A stretch of DNA of 64,000 bases from Streptomyces sp. AC512_CC834 (GCF_019049325.1 NZ_JAGMUO010000032.1:32778-96777), one strand, 5' to 3'. Counted from the first letter of the stretch, positions 1 through 7,985 are shown. Program-made: numbers and translations. Notes: generated from the sequence alone by a model not told the origin.

Positions 1-25
1 AGGTTGCTGATGGGCTCGGCGCGAA

Positions 26-46
26 GTAGTTTGTGTCACGCACTAC
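26..46. promoter_or_regulatory. MarR-type operator upstream of the first gene
   Basis: The stretch TAGTTTGTGTCACGCACTA (27-45) matches two copies of the same motif at 591-610 and 621-640 in front of the downstream oxidoreductase gene. It overlaps the upstream GTG at 33, so the ATG at 63 is the likelier start of the MarR gene, leaving the operator in the promoter/leader. Autoregulation is inferred from the shared motif. Confidence 0.6.
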
Positions 47-62
47 TCGGTACAGTGACCGC

Positions 63-521
63 ATGAACAGCACACAACCGGTGGCGCACGAGACCGAGGT
101 CATCCCCGCGGACGCCACAGTCGACGCGCTCGTTCAGCTCTCCTTCCGTGTGCACCACATCCTCGGCAGAATCGGCGCGGAGCACGACCTGTCCGTGGTG
201 CAGATCCGGATGCTGGGCGTGCTGCGCGACCGCGAGCCGAGCATGCTCGCCCTGGCCGGCCACCTCGGGCTGGACAAGTCCTCCACCACCGGGCTCGTCT
301 CCCGCGCGGAAAAGCGCGACCTTGTCCGGCGGGCCAGGGGCCTCCGCGACGGGCGGTCCGTCACCGTCAGCCTCACCGCCCACGGCCGGGCCGTCGTCAA
401 CATCTGCGCGCGCGACGTCGAGCGGGAGATCAACGGGCTCGTCGCCCCCCTGTCGGACCGCGCCCGCCAGCAGCTCGTGAGCGGCATCTCCGAGATCCTC
501 ACCTCCCACGACGCTTCCTGA
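63..521 (+). CDS. MarR family transcriptional regulator
   Basis: A 152-residue winged-helix repressor of the MarR family. The helix-turn-helix lies in the middle (LAGHLGLDKSSTTGLVSRAE), followed by the wing with the typical D-G-R-S-V-T-V-SLT pattern. An in-frame GTG at 33 would add ten residues but lies inside an inverted-repeat operator, so the ATG at 63 is chosen; no strong ribosome binding site is visible for either. The next gene, in the same orientation, encodes a quinone-oxidoreductase-like enzyme whose promoter carries two more copies of the same operator. I infer that the regulator represses itself and that enzyme. The ligand is unknown; oxidised or phenolic compounds would fit the family. 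Confidence 0.85.
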   Translation: MNSTQPVAHETEVIPADATVDALVQLSFRVHHILGRIGAEHDLSVVQIRMLGVLRDREPSMLALAGHLGLDKSSTTGLVSRAEKRDLVRRARGLRDGRSVTVSLTAHGRAVVNICARDVEREINGLVAPLSDRARQQLVSGISEILTSHDAS

Positions 522-585
522 CTCGGGCGCGCGACGCGCGACGCGCGGCGAGCGACGAGCGGCGCCGGTCAGACATAACACCCAT

Positions 586-614
586 TTGACTTAGTGCGTG
601 CCACGTACTATCTT
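586..614 (+). promoter_or_regulatory. Promoter of the oxidoreductase gene
   Basis: TTGACT (586-591) and TATCTT (609-614) separated by 17 bp form a good sigma-HrdB-like promoter. The spacer and -10 are covered by an operator half-pair, so binding would block RNA polymerase. The transcript would start about 80 bases before the ATG at 699. Confidence 0.55.
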
Positions 615-640
615 CGATTTTAGTACGTGGCGCAAACTAA
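591..640. promoter_or_regulatory. Paired inverted operator copies for MarR
   Basis: TTAGTGCGTGCCACGTACTA (591-610) is repeated in inverted orientation at 621-640 (reverse complement TTAGTTTGCGCCACGTACTA), 16 of 20 positions identical. A third copy precedes the MarR gene. The first copy overlaps the -10 element of the predicted promoter. Confidence 0.65.
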
Positions 641-698
641 AAGAGGGTGCCGGACCCGTTGCCGGCTCACCACACCGGCCCTCAGACGGGAGACGCGT

Positions 699-1667
699 AT
701 GTATGCGGCCGTTGTCCGATCCTTCGATGCTCCGCCCCGCTTCGAGACGTTCCAGACCCCCTCCCCGCAGGGCGAGCACGAGATCCTCGTCGATGTCGTG
801 GCCGCCGGGCTGCACCCGCGTGTGCGGTCCTCCGCCGACGGCTCCCACTACACCTCCGACGGCGCGCTGCCGATGGTCCCGGGCATCGATGCCGTGGGCC
901 GCACCGGCGACGGGGAGCTGCTGTACTTCGTCGCCCCCGACGGCGCCGTGGGCACCATGGCCGAGAAGGCCGTCGTCGACCGGCGGCGCGCCATCACGCT
1001 GCCCGCGGACACCGATCCCCTCGCGGTCGCGGCGGCGATGAACCCCGGCATGTCTTCCTGGGTGGCCCTGCGCAGTCGGCTGAACCTCCAACCCGGCGTC
1101 GGCGTGCTGGTGATGGGCGCCACCGGCAACGCCGGTCGCCTCGCCGTGCAGATCGCCAAACTCCTCGGCGCCGACCGTGTCGTGGGAGCGGGCCGCTCCC
1201 ACGAGCGCCTGCAACTCCTCAAGGACCTCGGCGCCGACGCGGTCGTCCCGCTCAACAGCGACAGCGACGGCGACGAGACCGCGACCGCGCTCGGCCGCGA
1301 AGCCGGAGACATCGACGTCGTCATCGACTACCTCTGGGGCCGGCCCACCGAACAGGCCGTCCCTGCGCTCCTCAAGGCCCGCACGGACCGATCAAAGGCA
1401 CTGCACTGGGTCCAGATCGGCTCCATGGCCGGTCAGGAGATCAACCTGCCCTCCGCCTTCCTGCGCGCAGGCAATCTCAACCTTCTCGGGAGCGGCCAGG
1501 GTTCCGTCGGCACCCACGCCATCCTGGCCGAACTGCCCGCGCTCGCCCACGAGATCAGTACCGGCGCGCTGACCGGTGAGTCGGTGGCCGTGCCGCTGCG
1601 GCAGGTCGACGAAGCCTGGGGCATGCACGTCTCGCCGAGTCAGCGCATCGTCCTGACCAACGACTGA
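699..1667 (+). CDS. Zinc-type alcohol dehydrogenase / quinone oxidoreductase family protein
   Basis: A 322-residue medium-chain dehydrogenase/reductase without the catalytic zinc ligands of classical alcohol dehydrogenases. The N-terminal GroES-like domain is followed by a Rossmann domain with VMGATGNAGRLAVQIAKLLGA, the nucleotide-binding loop. It probably reduces a quinone, enone or similar carbonyl with NADPH in the cytoplasm. The ATG at 699 is preceded by GGGAGA with suitable spacing; an upstream in-frame start at 627 lies inside the operator and is not favoured. Two MarR operator copies overlap its promoter, so it is probably the target of the upstream regulator. Substrate not known. Confidence 0.85.
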   Translation: MYAAVVRSFDAPPRFETFQTPSPQGEHEILVDVVAAGLHPRVRSSADGSHYTSDGALPMVPGIDAVGRTGDGELLYFVAPDGAVGTMAEKAVVDRRRAITLPADTDPLAVAAAMNPGMSSWVALRSRLNLQPGVGVLVMGATGNAGRLAVQIAKLLGADRVVGAGRSHERLQLLKDLGADAVVPLNSDSDGDETATALGREAGDIDVVIDYLWGRPTEQAVPALLKARTDRSKALHWVQIGSMAGQEINLPSAFLRAGNLNLLGSGQGSVGTHAILAELPALAHEISTGALTGESVAVPLRQVDEAWGMHVSPSQRIVLTND

Positions 1668-1693
1668 GGGGGACACGCCGCCCTGAAGTACGA

Positions 1694-2167
1694 CTACGGC
1701 AGGCCCTCCTTCGGGACCCAGCCCGGTGCGTCAAGGCGTACGGGCCGGGCGCCGACCAGCGTCCTCAGGTGCGCCTCAAGGGCCGCCAGCTCGTCGGAAC
1801 CGATGCGTGCCTTCCACTGCTCGCGCAGCTCGTCGAAGATCGCTTCTCCTTGTCGCAGCAGCTCGTGGCCGCGCGGGGTGACGCTCAGGCGCTTGCGGCG
1901 GCGGTCGAGCGGGTCGGTGCCCTGTGTCACGTATCCGCGCTCCTGCAGCACCGTGATGGTCTTCGCCGCCGCCTGCTTGGAGACCGACAGGCGCCGCCCG
2001 AGCTCGGAGGCGTTGTCCGCGCCGGCGGTGATCGCTCGCATCGCGAAGTCATGGACGGGACGTACGTCCTCGTAGCCGCGGCGGGCCAGCTCGGCGGTCG
2101 CGGCGTCCGCCAGCGAGCGGAACCCTCCGAGCAGCAGCAGGGCGAGATCAGCGCCGGATCGTGACAT
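1694..2167 (-). CDS. MarR family transcriptional regulator
   Basis: A 157-residue winged-helix regulator. The HTH reads [22 protein letters not shown] and the wing carries [16 protein letters not shown], both typical of MarR repressors. It is transcribed divergently from an alpha/beta hydrolase gene. The 80-bp gap between them holds two identical-core inverted repeats that would act as operators for both genes. The likely role is ligand-responsive repression of the hydrolase and of itself (inference). The next gene is convergent on its 3' side. Confidence 0.85.
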   Translation of the reverse strand: MSRSGADLALLLLGGFRSLADAATAELARRGYEDVRPVHDFAMRAITAGADNASELGRRLSVSKQAAAKTITVLQERGYVTQGTDPLDRRRKRLSVTPRGHELLRQGEAIFDELREQWKARIGSDELAALEAHLRTLVGARPVRLDAPGWVPKEGLP

Positions 2168-2193
2168 GGGGGAAGCCTACGACCATGGACAAG

Positions 2194-2233
2194 GACAACC
2201 TTGTTGTCTATCGTATTGGACAACAAGGTTGTC
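2194..2233. promoter_or_regulatory. Two palindromic MarR operators
   Basis: GACAACCTTGTTGTC (2194-2208) and GACAACAAGGTTGTC (2219-2233) are exact reverse complements of one another, and each is itself GACAAC-N3-GTTGTC. Their centres are 25 bp apart. They sit between the divergent MarR and hydrolase genes, covering a TTGTC/TATCGTATT-like promoter region. Confidence 0.7.
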
Positions 2234-2248
2234 GAGCTGAGGAGAAGA

Positions 2249-3136
2249 ATGAACGCCACGCTCCCGGGTGTCACGCACCACCGCGCTGAGGTCAACGGGA
2301 CCCGGCTGCACTACGCGGCGGCGGGAACCGGCGGATCGCCGGTCCTCCTGGTCCACGGTTTCCCGGAGACCTGGTGGACCTTTCACAAGCTGATCCCGCT
2401 CCTCGCGGCGTCCCACCGGGTCTTCGCCGTCGACCTGCGCGGTTTCGGGGACTCCGGCAACGGACCGGGCGAGTACGACAGCGGGACCTCGGCCGAGGAC
2501 CTGCACCTGCTCATCGAACAGCTCGACGTCGGCCCGGTCCACCTGACCGGTCAGGACATCAGCGGGGCGACCGTCTTCCGGCTGGCGGCCACCCACCCGC
2601 AGGACGTGCTCAGCCTCACCGCGATCGAGATGGGCCTGCCCGGATTCGGCCTCGAAGCGCTGGCCGACGTCACCCGCGGCGGCACCTGGTACATCGGTCT
2701 GCTCGCCGCACCCGGCATCCCCGACATGCTCCTGACCGGACGTGAGCGGGAGTTTCTGGGGGAGGCCGCGTTCCGCGCCATGAGCGCGACGCCAGGAGCC
2801 GTCAGCGACGCCGACATCGAGGAATTCGCCCGCACCTATGCCCGTCCCGACGGCTGGCGCGGCGCGATCGGCCTCTATCGGTCGATGCTGCGGGAGGGCT
2901 CCGAGATCAAGGCTCTCGCCGGCACGCACGCCCTGAAGGTGCCCGTACTCGCGGTCGGTGCGGGCGGAGGCCCCTTCACGGCCAACACCATGTCCCAGGC
3001 CGCCGCGGCAACCGACGTGAGGTCGGTGTCACTCGACGGTGTGGGGCACTACGCCGCGATGGAGGCTCCCACGGAACTGGCGACGGCCATCCTCGATTTC
3101 GTCGGAGACGTCGACGCTGCCGGGGTCCGCGACTGA
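2249..3136 (+). CDS. Alpha/beta hydrolase, epoxide hydrolase-like
   Basis: A 295-residue alpha/beta-fold hydrolase. HGFPETWW near the N terminus gives the oxyanion-hole HGxP motif. The nucleophile elbow reads GQDISG, with aspartate instead of serine, as in epoxide hydrolases and haloalkane dehalogenases. The catalytic histidine lies in [11 protein letters not shown] near the C terminus. The ATG at 2249 has GAGGAG at 2239-2244; the in-frame TTG at 2201 lies inside an operator. It is divergent from a MarR gene and shares its operator region, so induction by its substrate or a related compound is likely. The exact substrate cannot be read from sequence. Confidence 0.82.
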   Translation: MNATLPGVTHHRAEVNGTRLHYAAAGTGGSPVLLVHGFPETWWTFHKLIPLLAASHRVFAVDLRGFGDSGNGPGEYDSGTSAEDLHLLIEQLDVGPVHLTGQDISGATVFRLAATHPQDVLSLTAIEMGLPGFGLEALADVTRGGTWYIGLLAAPGIPDMLLTGREREFLGEAAFRAMSATPGAVSDADIEEFARTYARPDGWRGAIGLYRSMLREGSEIKALAGTHALKVPVLAVGAGGGPFTANTMSQAAAATDVRSVSLDGVGHYAAMEAPTELATAILDFVGDVDAAGVRD

Positions 3137-3140
3137 ACAG

Positions 3141-3467
3141 TCAGCTCCCGTCCTGCCCGGTACCGGCCTTGACGTCCGCATGCCCGAGGAGACGGCCACC
3201 TCTGCTCTCCGCGATCCGGATCACGTCGGTCAGGGCCTCGCTCATGCGGGCAAGGACGTAGCGGAGCTGGCCGGACGTCACATCCGGGTCGTCCAGCATG
3301 TCGGCCACGTGGTCGAGGAGGTCGCCGGCCATGCCGAGTTGGACGCTCTCGACGGTGTCGGCGGCCCGGGAGAGGCGTCCGCTGCCGTCGGTCAGGAGAT
3401 AGCAGGGCTTCCCCTCGGGTCCTGCCCAGGGCAGGAGTCGGGCGGGGGTGAGGGCGTGGTGTGTCAT
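3141..3467 (-). CDS. Small hypothetical protein next to XRE/DUF397 module
   Basis: A 108-residue soluble protein that I do not recognise as an enzyme. It contains LLPWAGPEGKPCYLLTDGSGRLSRAADTVE and an amphipathic middle, a composition often seen in small Streptomyces proteins beside XRE regulators. Its ATG overlaps the stop of the preceding minus-strand gene by ATGA, so the two are translationally coupled. Its 3' end almost abuts the convergent hydrolase gene. Confidence 0.7.
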   Translation of the reverse strand: MTHHALTPARLLPWAGPEGKPCYLLTDGSGRLSRAADTVESVQLGMAGDLLDHVADMLDDPDVTSGQLRYVLARMSEALTDVIRIAESRGGRLLGHADVKAGTGQDGS

Positions 3468-3781
3468 GCGGTCAGTCCCAGGCAGTGCGTCGGGTGCGGG
3501 TGCGGGGGCAGGTGGATGCCCCGTGGAGCGATCAGCAGGGAACGGCGCCGTGCTTGTCGATGCCGTTCCTGTTCTCGGCGCTCGTGCGCGATGAGGTAGG
3601 GGCGTACGAGGTTGTGGTCCTCGCCGCGAAGGGGGCGTGCGCCGAACTGGCGCGGGGCCGGGCCCTCGGTGGGCGGGAGTGGAGGGTCGTATCCGTCCCG
3701 TGCGTCGAGGCGACGTCGTCCCGTACCGGGGGCGACGAGGCTGAGCAGCGGTTCGAAGAGGCGGGCGATGAGACCGAGCAT
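3464..3781 (-). CDS. Small conserved hypothetical protein, arginine-rich
   Basis: A 105-residue protein beginning MLGLIARLFEPLL, a short hydrophobic/amphipathic N terminus, followed by a proline-rich linker and a basic C-terminal half (VRPYLIAHERREQERHRQARRR). The ATG at 3781 has GGAG seven bases upstream and is preferred to an upstream start at 3913 that would run into the promoter of the divergent XRE gene. It is the first gene of a two-gene unit with the coupled 108-residue protein. Function unknown; position suggests it belongs with the divergent XRE/DUF397 pair. Confidence 0.72.
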   Translation of the reverse strand: MLGLIARLFEPLLSLVAPGTGRRRLDARDGYDPPLPPTEGPAPRQFGARPLRGEDHNLVRPYLIAHERREQERHRQARRRSLLIAPRGIHLPPHPHPTHCLGLTA

Positions 3782-3902
3782 GGCGTGACTCCGTGATCGA
3801 TGTCGCGTTCTGTAGCGATCGACATACAGAGTGAAACGGCCCGTATTAGGCTCGCCAGGGGGTTCGAGGTGACAGGGCATTTGGCACAGGGGAGTTGATC
3901 TC

Positions 3903-4697
3903 GTGGGCACCAACTACGGCGACTGGCTCAAGGAGCAGCGCGAGGGGGCGGGGCTGACGCAGCAGCAGTTGGCCGAGGCGGCGGTGATGACTCGAACGCA
4001 CATCGCGCACATCGAGGCGGGGCGCCGGGTGCCGTCGAAGGAGGACGCGCGGCGCCTGGACAACGCCCTGAACACGGGGAACGTGCTGAGCCGGTTTCTG
4101 CCGCAGGAGGAAGCGGCCGTCGCGGACTACTTCGAGGCGGCCCGGCTGCTCGAACAACAGGCGTTGATGATCCGGGAGTTCGCGCTGTCGTTCGTGCCGG
4201 GCATCCTGCAGACGGAAAGGTACGCGCGTGCGGTTCTGAGCACGTCGTTCCCTCCGGTGAGTGAAGAGGAACGTGACAGGCTCGTTGTCACACGCCTGGA
4301 GCGGGCGAAGGTCCTGGACGATCCGGTGACGCCCGTAGTGTGGGCGCTGCTGGACGAGGCGGTGCTGCGGCGGGTTGTCGGTGGCCGGGAGGTCATGGCG
4401 GAGCAGCTCATGCACATGGTCCGGCTGGTGGAGAGCGGCCGGGTGCGAGTCCAGGTGCTGCCGTTCGACGTCGGTTTCCATCCGCTCATGGAGAGCATGC
4501 TCACGCTGATGGACTTCGAGGATCAGCCACCAGTGGCGTATGGCGAGGGTTCGCACATGGGCAAGCTCCACGACTCCCCGTCTGTGGTTCGGACGTTGGA
4601 GGGGCGTTACGCTCTGGCGCTAGGCGATGCACTGCCGCTCAAGGAGTCCCTGGCCCTGCTCAGGGCTACAGCGAAGGACTATGAACACCATGACTGA
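3903..4697 (+). CDS. XRE family regulator with DUF5753 (Scr1-like) domain
   Basis: A 264-residue protein. Residues about 6-65 form a Cro/CI-type HTH (LTQQQLAEAAVMTRTHIAHIEAGRRVPS). The remainder is the DUF5753 domain characteristic of actinobacterial regulators, with FVPGILQTERYARAVL and VQVLPFDVGFHPLMESMLTLMDFE. Such regulators are normally paired with a DUF397 protein, here the next gene, which overlaps its 3' end. The GTG start follows a divergent promoter region shared with the two small minus-strand genes. Known members control development or antibiotic production; the target here is not visible. Confidence 0.88.
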   Translation: MGTNYGDWLKEQREGAGLTQQQLAEAAVMTRTHIAHIEAGRRVPSKEDARRLDNALNTGNVLSRFLPQEEAAVADYFEAARLLEQQALMIREFALSFVPGILQTERYARAVLSTSFPPVSEEERDRLVVTRLERAKVLDDPVTPVVWALLDEAVLRRVVGGREVMAEQLMHMVRLVESGRVRVQVLPFDVGFHPLMESMLTLMDFEDQPPVAYGEGSHMGKLHDSPSVVRTLEGRYALALGDALPLKESLALLRATAKDYEHHD

Positions 4698-4911
4698 TCG
4701 CGTCATGATCAATGCAGCGATAGCAGCGGGCTGGAGAAGGTCCTCCTACAGCAACAGTGAGGGCGGTAGCTGCCTCGAAGTGCTCGACGGCCACCGCCAG
4801 GGCGTCCCCCTTCGCGACTCGAAGAACCCCCACGGCCCCGCAGTGATCGTCCCTGCCCCGGCCTGGTCGGCGTTCGTCACGGCGGTCAGGAGCGGCGAGT
4901 TCCCCTCCTGA
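4690..4911 (+). CDS. DUF397 domain-containing protein
   Basis: A 73-residue DUF397 protein with the family signature W-RRSSYSNSEGGSCLEV, VPLRDSKNPHGP and PAWSAFVTAVRSGEF. It overlaps the stop codon of the XRE gene by eight bases, which implies translational coupling. An ATG at 4681 in the same frame is an alternative start; GAAGGA at 4673-4678 is only two bases from that ATG and eleven from the chosen one. DUF397 proteins act as partners of DUF5753 regulators, with some known to be secreted or antagonistic; the role here is inferred from pairing only. Confidence 0.85.
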   Translation: MTDRVMINAAIAAGWRRSSYSNSEGGSCLEVLDGHRQGVPLRDSKNPHGPAVIVPAPAWSAFVTAVRSGEFPS

Positions 4912-4927
4912 CCCACCGGCGGAGCCA

Positions 4928-6355
4928 TCAGTGGTGGAACCCTGTCGCCGCGCCCTTGTCCCGGGTCAGCGGGCCCGACTGGCGGCGCAGCTCCGGGAGC
5001 AGGCGCTCCAGGTCGGCCAGGAGCAGGTCGGCCATGTCGGTCGAGAAGCCGTTGCGGCACACCACCCGGAGTACCGACAGGTCCTCGCGGTGCGGCGGGA
5101 AGGTGTACGCCGGCACCAGCCAGCCGCCCTCCCGCAGCCGCCGGGACACGTCGAAGACGTCGTACGCCGTCACGTCGTCGGCCGTTGTGAAGGCGAACAC
5201 CGGCAACTGGTCGCCGCGCGTCAGCAGCCGGAAGTCGCCGAGCGCCGCCACCCGCCCGGCGAGCGAGCCCGCGATGTCCCGCGCGGACTGCTGCACGGCC
5301 CGGTAGCCCTCGCGGCCCAGCCGCAGGAACGTGTAGTACTGCGCGACCACCTGCGCGCCGGGCCGGGAGAAGTTCAGCGCGAAGGTCGGCATGTCGCCGC
5401 CCAGATAGTTGACCCGGAAGACCAGCTCCTCGGGCAGCGCGTCCGAGTTCCGCCACAGGGCCCAGCCCACGCCCGGGTAGACCAGCCCGTACTTGTGCCC
5501 CGAGGTGTTGATCGAGGCGACGCGGGGCAGCCGGAAGTCCCAGGCCAGGTCCTCGTCGAGGAAGGGCGCGACCATGCCGCCGGAGGCCCCGTCGACGTGC
5601 ACCGGGATGTCGAGGCCGGTGCGCTCCTGGAGGGCGTCCAGGGCGCCGCACAGCTCGGCGATGGGCTCGTAGGAGCCGTCGAAGGTGGAGCCCAGGATGC
5701 CGACGACCCCGATCGTGTTCTCGTCGCACAGCTCGGCGGCGGCCTGCGGGTCCAGGTGGAAGCGGTCGCCCTCCATCGGGACCTGCCGGGTCTCCACCTC
5801 CCAGAAGTTGCAGAACTTGTCCCAGCAGACCTGGACGTTCACGCCCATGACGAGATTGGGCCGCACGTCCTTCGCGGGATAGCGGTCGGCGTTGCGCAGC
5901 GCCCAGCGCCGCTTCAGCGCCATCCCGGCCAGCATGCACGCCTCGCTCGACCCGGTCGTCGAGCAGCCGACGACCGCCGACGGGTCGGGCGCGTGCCACA
6001 GGTCGGCGAGCATCGCCACGCATCGCCGCTCCAGCTCGGCGGTGCGCGGGTACTCGTCCTTGTCGATCATGTTCTTGTCGCGGCACTCACTCATCAGCAC
6101 CCCGGCCTGCGGCTCCATCCAGGTGGTGACGAAGGTGGCCAGGTTCAGCCGGGCGTTGCCGTCCAGCATCAGCTCGTCGTGGACCAGCCGGTACGCGCTC
6201 TCCGGCGGCAGCGGGGAGTCGGGCAGCCGGTGGGAGGGCGGGGCCTCGGTCATGCCGCCGAGCGGGTTCGCCGCCGCGTGGAAGGGGTTCACGGCGAGCC
6301 GGCGCCGGTCACGATCGTTGTCGTGGGACGGGCGGGGCCCCTGGTGCAGTGACAT
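4928..6355 (-). CDS. gadB: Glutamate decarboxylase
   Basis: A 475-residue PLP-dependent group II decarboxylase that converts glutamate to GABA and CO2. The PLP-binding lysine is K288 in NTSGHKYG, and HVDGA (253-257) supplies the usual histidine and aspartate. PTFALNFSRPGAQ, typical of bacterial and plant glutamate decarboxylases, follows. Length and motifs match the GadA/GadB family. The ATG at 6355 is preferred to an upstream start at 6391, which would add a proline/glycine-rich leader. No GABA antiporter gene lies beside it, so a role in acid resistance or nitrogen metabolism is only inferred. It stands alone, upstream of an unrelated esterase gene on the same strand. Confidence 0.93.
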   Translation of the reverse strand: MSLHQGPRPSHDNDRDRRRLAVNPFHAAANPLGGMTEAPPSHRLPDSPLPPESAYRLVHDELMLDGNARLNLATFVTTWMEPQAGVLMSECRDKNMIDKDEYPRTAELERRCVAMLADLWHAPDPSAVVGCSTTGSSEACMLAGMALKRRWALRNADRYPAKDVRPNLVMGVNVQVCWDKFCNFWEVETRQVPMEGDRFHLDPQAAAELCDENTIGVVGILGSTFDGSYEPIAELCGALDALQERTGLDIPVHVDGASGGMVAPFLDEDLAWDFRLPRVASINTSGHKYGLVYPGVGWALWRNSDALPEELVFRVNYLGGDMPTFALNFSRPGAQVVAQYYTFLRLGREGYRAVQQSARDIAGSLAGRVAALGDFRLLTRGDQLPVFAFTTADDVTAYDVFDVSRRLREGGWLVPAYTFPPHREDLSVLRVVCRNGFSTDMADLLLADLERLLPELRRQSGPLTRDKGAATGFHH

Positions 6356-6410
6356 GCAACCGACGGTAGGTCCGGGCCCCGGACCCCGCACCCGGGGACG
6401 TACCGGCGGG

Positions 6411-6442
6411 CACGGGCTTGCACCTCACGTCGCGTGAGGCGG
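6411..6442 (+). promoter_or_regulatory. Second copy of MerR/TipA-type promoter-operator
   Basis: A 32-bp segment, TTGCAC at 6418 followed by the palindrome CCTCACGTCGCGTGAGG, is identical at 31 of 32 positions to the segment at 7986-8017 in front of the MerR gene. The surrounding sequence is not conserved. It points rightwards, antisense to the esterase gene that ends at 6459. See findings. Confidence 0.6.
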
Positions 6443-6458
6443 TGGTCTCCCGTCGGCG

Positions 6459-7388
6459 TCAGTGGACCGGTGCGAGACGGCCGGTGCCGGGGTGCCCGGC
6501 GCCGAGGTGGGCGGTGAGGAAACGGGCGGCGCGGTCGAGTGCGGCGTCCGCCTCGTCGAGACGGCCGTAGTGGAGCTGGTAGACGTGGGGGAGGCCGGGC
6601 CCGACTTCGAGCGTGACCTCGACGTCGTCGGCGCCCGCGCGGCCGGCCAGCCGGACCGCGTCGTCGAGCAGCACCTCGTTCGCACCGGCCTGCACGAGGA
6701 GCGGGGGCAGCCCGGTGAGGCCGGCGAAGACCGGGCTGGCCGGGGGGACCGTCCGGTCGCCCGCGCCGACGTAGAGATCGGCGTAGGCGCGCAGGTCGGC
6801 CTGGGTGAATATGGGGTCGGCGCCTTCCTTGGAACGGATGCTCCCTCCGGTGAGGGTGAGATCGGTCCAGGGGGAGAAGAGGACCAGGGCGGCCGGCTGT
6901 GGAAGCCCGGCCTCCCTGGCCGCGAGCAGCGTGGCGACGCTCAGCCCGCCACCGGCGGAGTCACCGGCCATCACGAGGTCCCGTGGGTCAGTACCCGTCG
7001 ACAGCAGTTCGCGATAGGCGGCGAGCCCGTCGTCGACGGCCGCGGGGAAGGGGTGCTCGGGCGCCAGCCGGTAGTCCACCGACACCGCGCGCAGCCCGCC
7101 GCGGCGGGCCAGTTCGCCGACCAGTCCCGCGTGGGTGTCGGGTGAGCCGACGACGTAGCCGCCGCCGTGCAGGTAGAGCAGCCGGCCGGGGCCGGAGGCC
7201 GTGTCCGGCTCCAGCTCCAGGGCCGGCCGCCCGCCCAGGACGGTCCCGCGGGTGACCACCCCTTCCGGGGCGGGGCGGGTGAGGGCCGCGGCGAAACCCT
7301 CGCGCTGCTCTTCGGGAGTGGGCCGCGTCTCGGTGCGAGGGGCGGAACGGAGCAGGGCGTCCAGGGCGTCGCGCTGCTGTCGGGACAT
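6459..7388 (-). CDS. Alpha/beta hydrolase of the hormone-sensitive-lipase type
   Basis: A 309-residue esterase/lipase. The oxyanion-hole motif HGGGYVVGSPDTH and the nucleophile elbow GDSAGGGLSVA identify the HSL (family IV) group; VQAGANEVLLDDA supplies the acid and GLPHVY the histidine of the triad. It would hydrolyse short acyl esters in the cytoplasm. It is divergent from a MarR gene, and the 107-bp gap carries three copies of a palindromic operator, so it is probably controlled by that regulator. The 32-bp MerR-type promoter copy beyond its 3' end would generate antisense RNA through it if active. Confidence 0.88.
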   Translation of the reverse strand: MSRQQRDALDALLRSAPRTETRPTPEEQREGFAAALTRPAPEGVVTRGTVLGGRPALELEPDTASGPGRLLYLHGGGYVVGSPDTHAGLVGELARRGGLRAVSVDYRLAPEHPFPAAVDDGLAAYRELLSTGTDPRDLVMAGDSAGGGLSVATLLAAREAGLPQPAALVLFSPWTDLTLTGGSIRSKEGADPIFTQADLRAYADLYVGAGDRTVPPASPVFAGLTGLPPLLVQAGANEVLLDDAVRLAGRAGADDVEVTLEVGPGLPHVYQLHYGRLDEADAALDRAARFLTAHLGAGHPGTGRLAPVH

Positions 7389-7421
7389 GCGGGGCCTCCA
7401 TGGGTCGGCGTGCGAGAATGG

Positions 7422-7481
7422 ATTCCTGGGAATTCATCTGTTCGGGCCAACCGCATTCCAGGGAAGATGATTCCTGGGAAT
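7422..7481. promoter_or_regulatory. Three MarR operator copies ATTCC-N3-GAAT
   Basis: ATTCCTGGGAAT occurs at 7422-7433 and 7470-7481, with a weaker ATTCCAGGGAA at 7455-7465. Each is a short inverted repeat around a 3-bp centre. All three lie in the gap between the divergent esterase and MarR genes. Confidence 0.65.
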
Positions 7482-7495
7482 CTACTGGAGTTTTC

Positions 7496-7942
7496 GTGAG
7501 CCACGTCACCCCGGCCTTCGTCGACCTGGTCCGCGTCGAGACCCGGCTCTACAACGCGGTGAGCGCCCGGCTGCGCGCCGAACAAGAGCTGGGTTTCGGA
7601 CAGTTCGAACTTCTGGAGATCATCGACCGCGTGCCGGGGTGTCGCGTGCTCGACATCGCCGGCGAACTCGCGATCACCGTCGGGGCCGTCAGCAAGGCGG
7701 TCGACCGGCTGGTGGCCGCGGGCTGGTGTCTGCGGGTCGCGCACCCCCAGGACCGCCGCTCGTCCGTGCTCCGCCTGACCCCCGAGGGCGATCGGCGGCT
7801 GGCGGCTTCCCGCCCGGTGGTCGAGAGCGCCCTCGCCTCGCTGACCGCGGCGGTTACTCCCGACGATCTGAGCCGCATCGCCTCGGCCCTGGCCACCCTG
7901 CGCGCGTCCCTCGAAGCGGGCTCCCACGGCCGCCCGGGCTGA
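7496..7942 (+). CDS. MarR family transcriptional regulator
   Basis: A 148-residue winged-helix protein with HTH residues LDIAGELAITVGAVSKAVDRLV and the wing HPQDRRSSVLRLTPEG. The GTG at 7496 follows CTGGAG at 7485-7490, a good ribosome binding site, and lies just past the last operator repeat. Upstream in-frame starts (7400) would place the repeats inside the coding region. It is divergent from the HSL-type esterase and probably represses it and itself through the ATTCC-N3-GAAT repeats. The inducer is unknown. Confidence 0.85.
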   Translation: MSHVTPAFVDLVRVETRLYNAVSARLRAEQELGFGQFELLEIIDRVPGCRVLDIAGELAITVGAVSKAVDRLVAAGWCLRVAHPQDRRSSVLRLTPEGDRRLAASRPVVESALASLTAAVTPDDLSRIASALATLRASLEAGSHGRPG

Positions 7943-7985
7943 GGGGGGCGGGACGGCGACGGCCGACTCGGCGCAATCGGGAACG

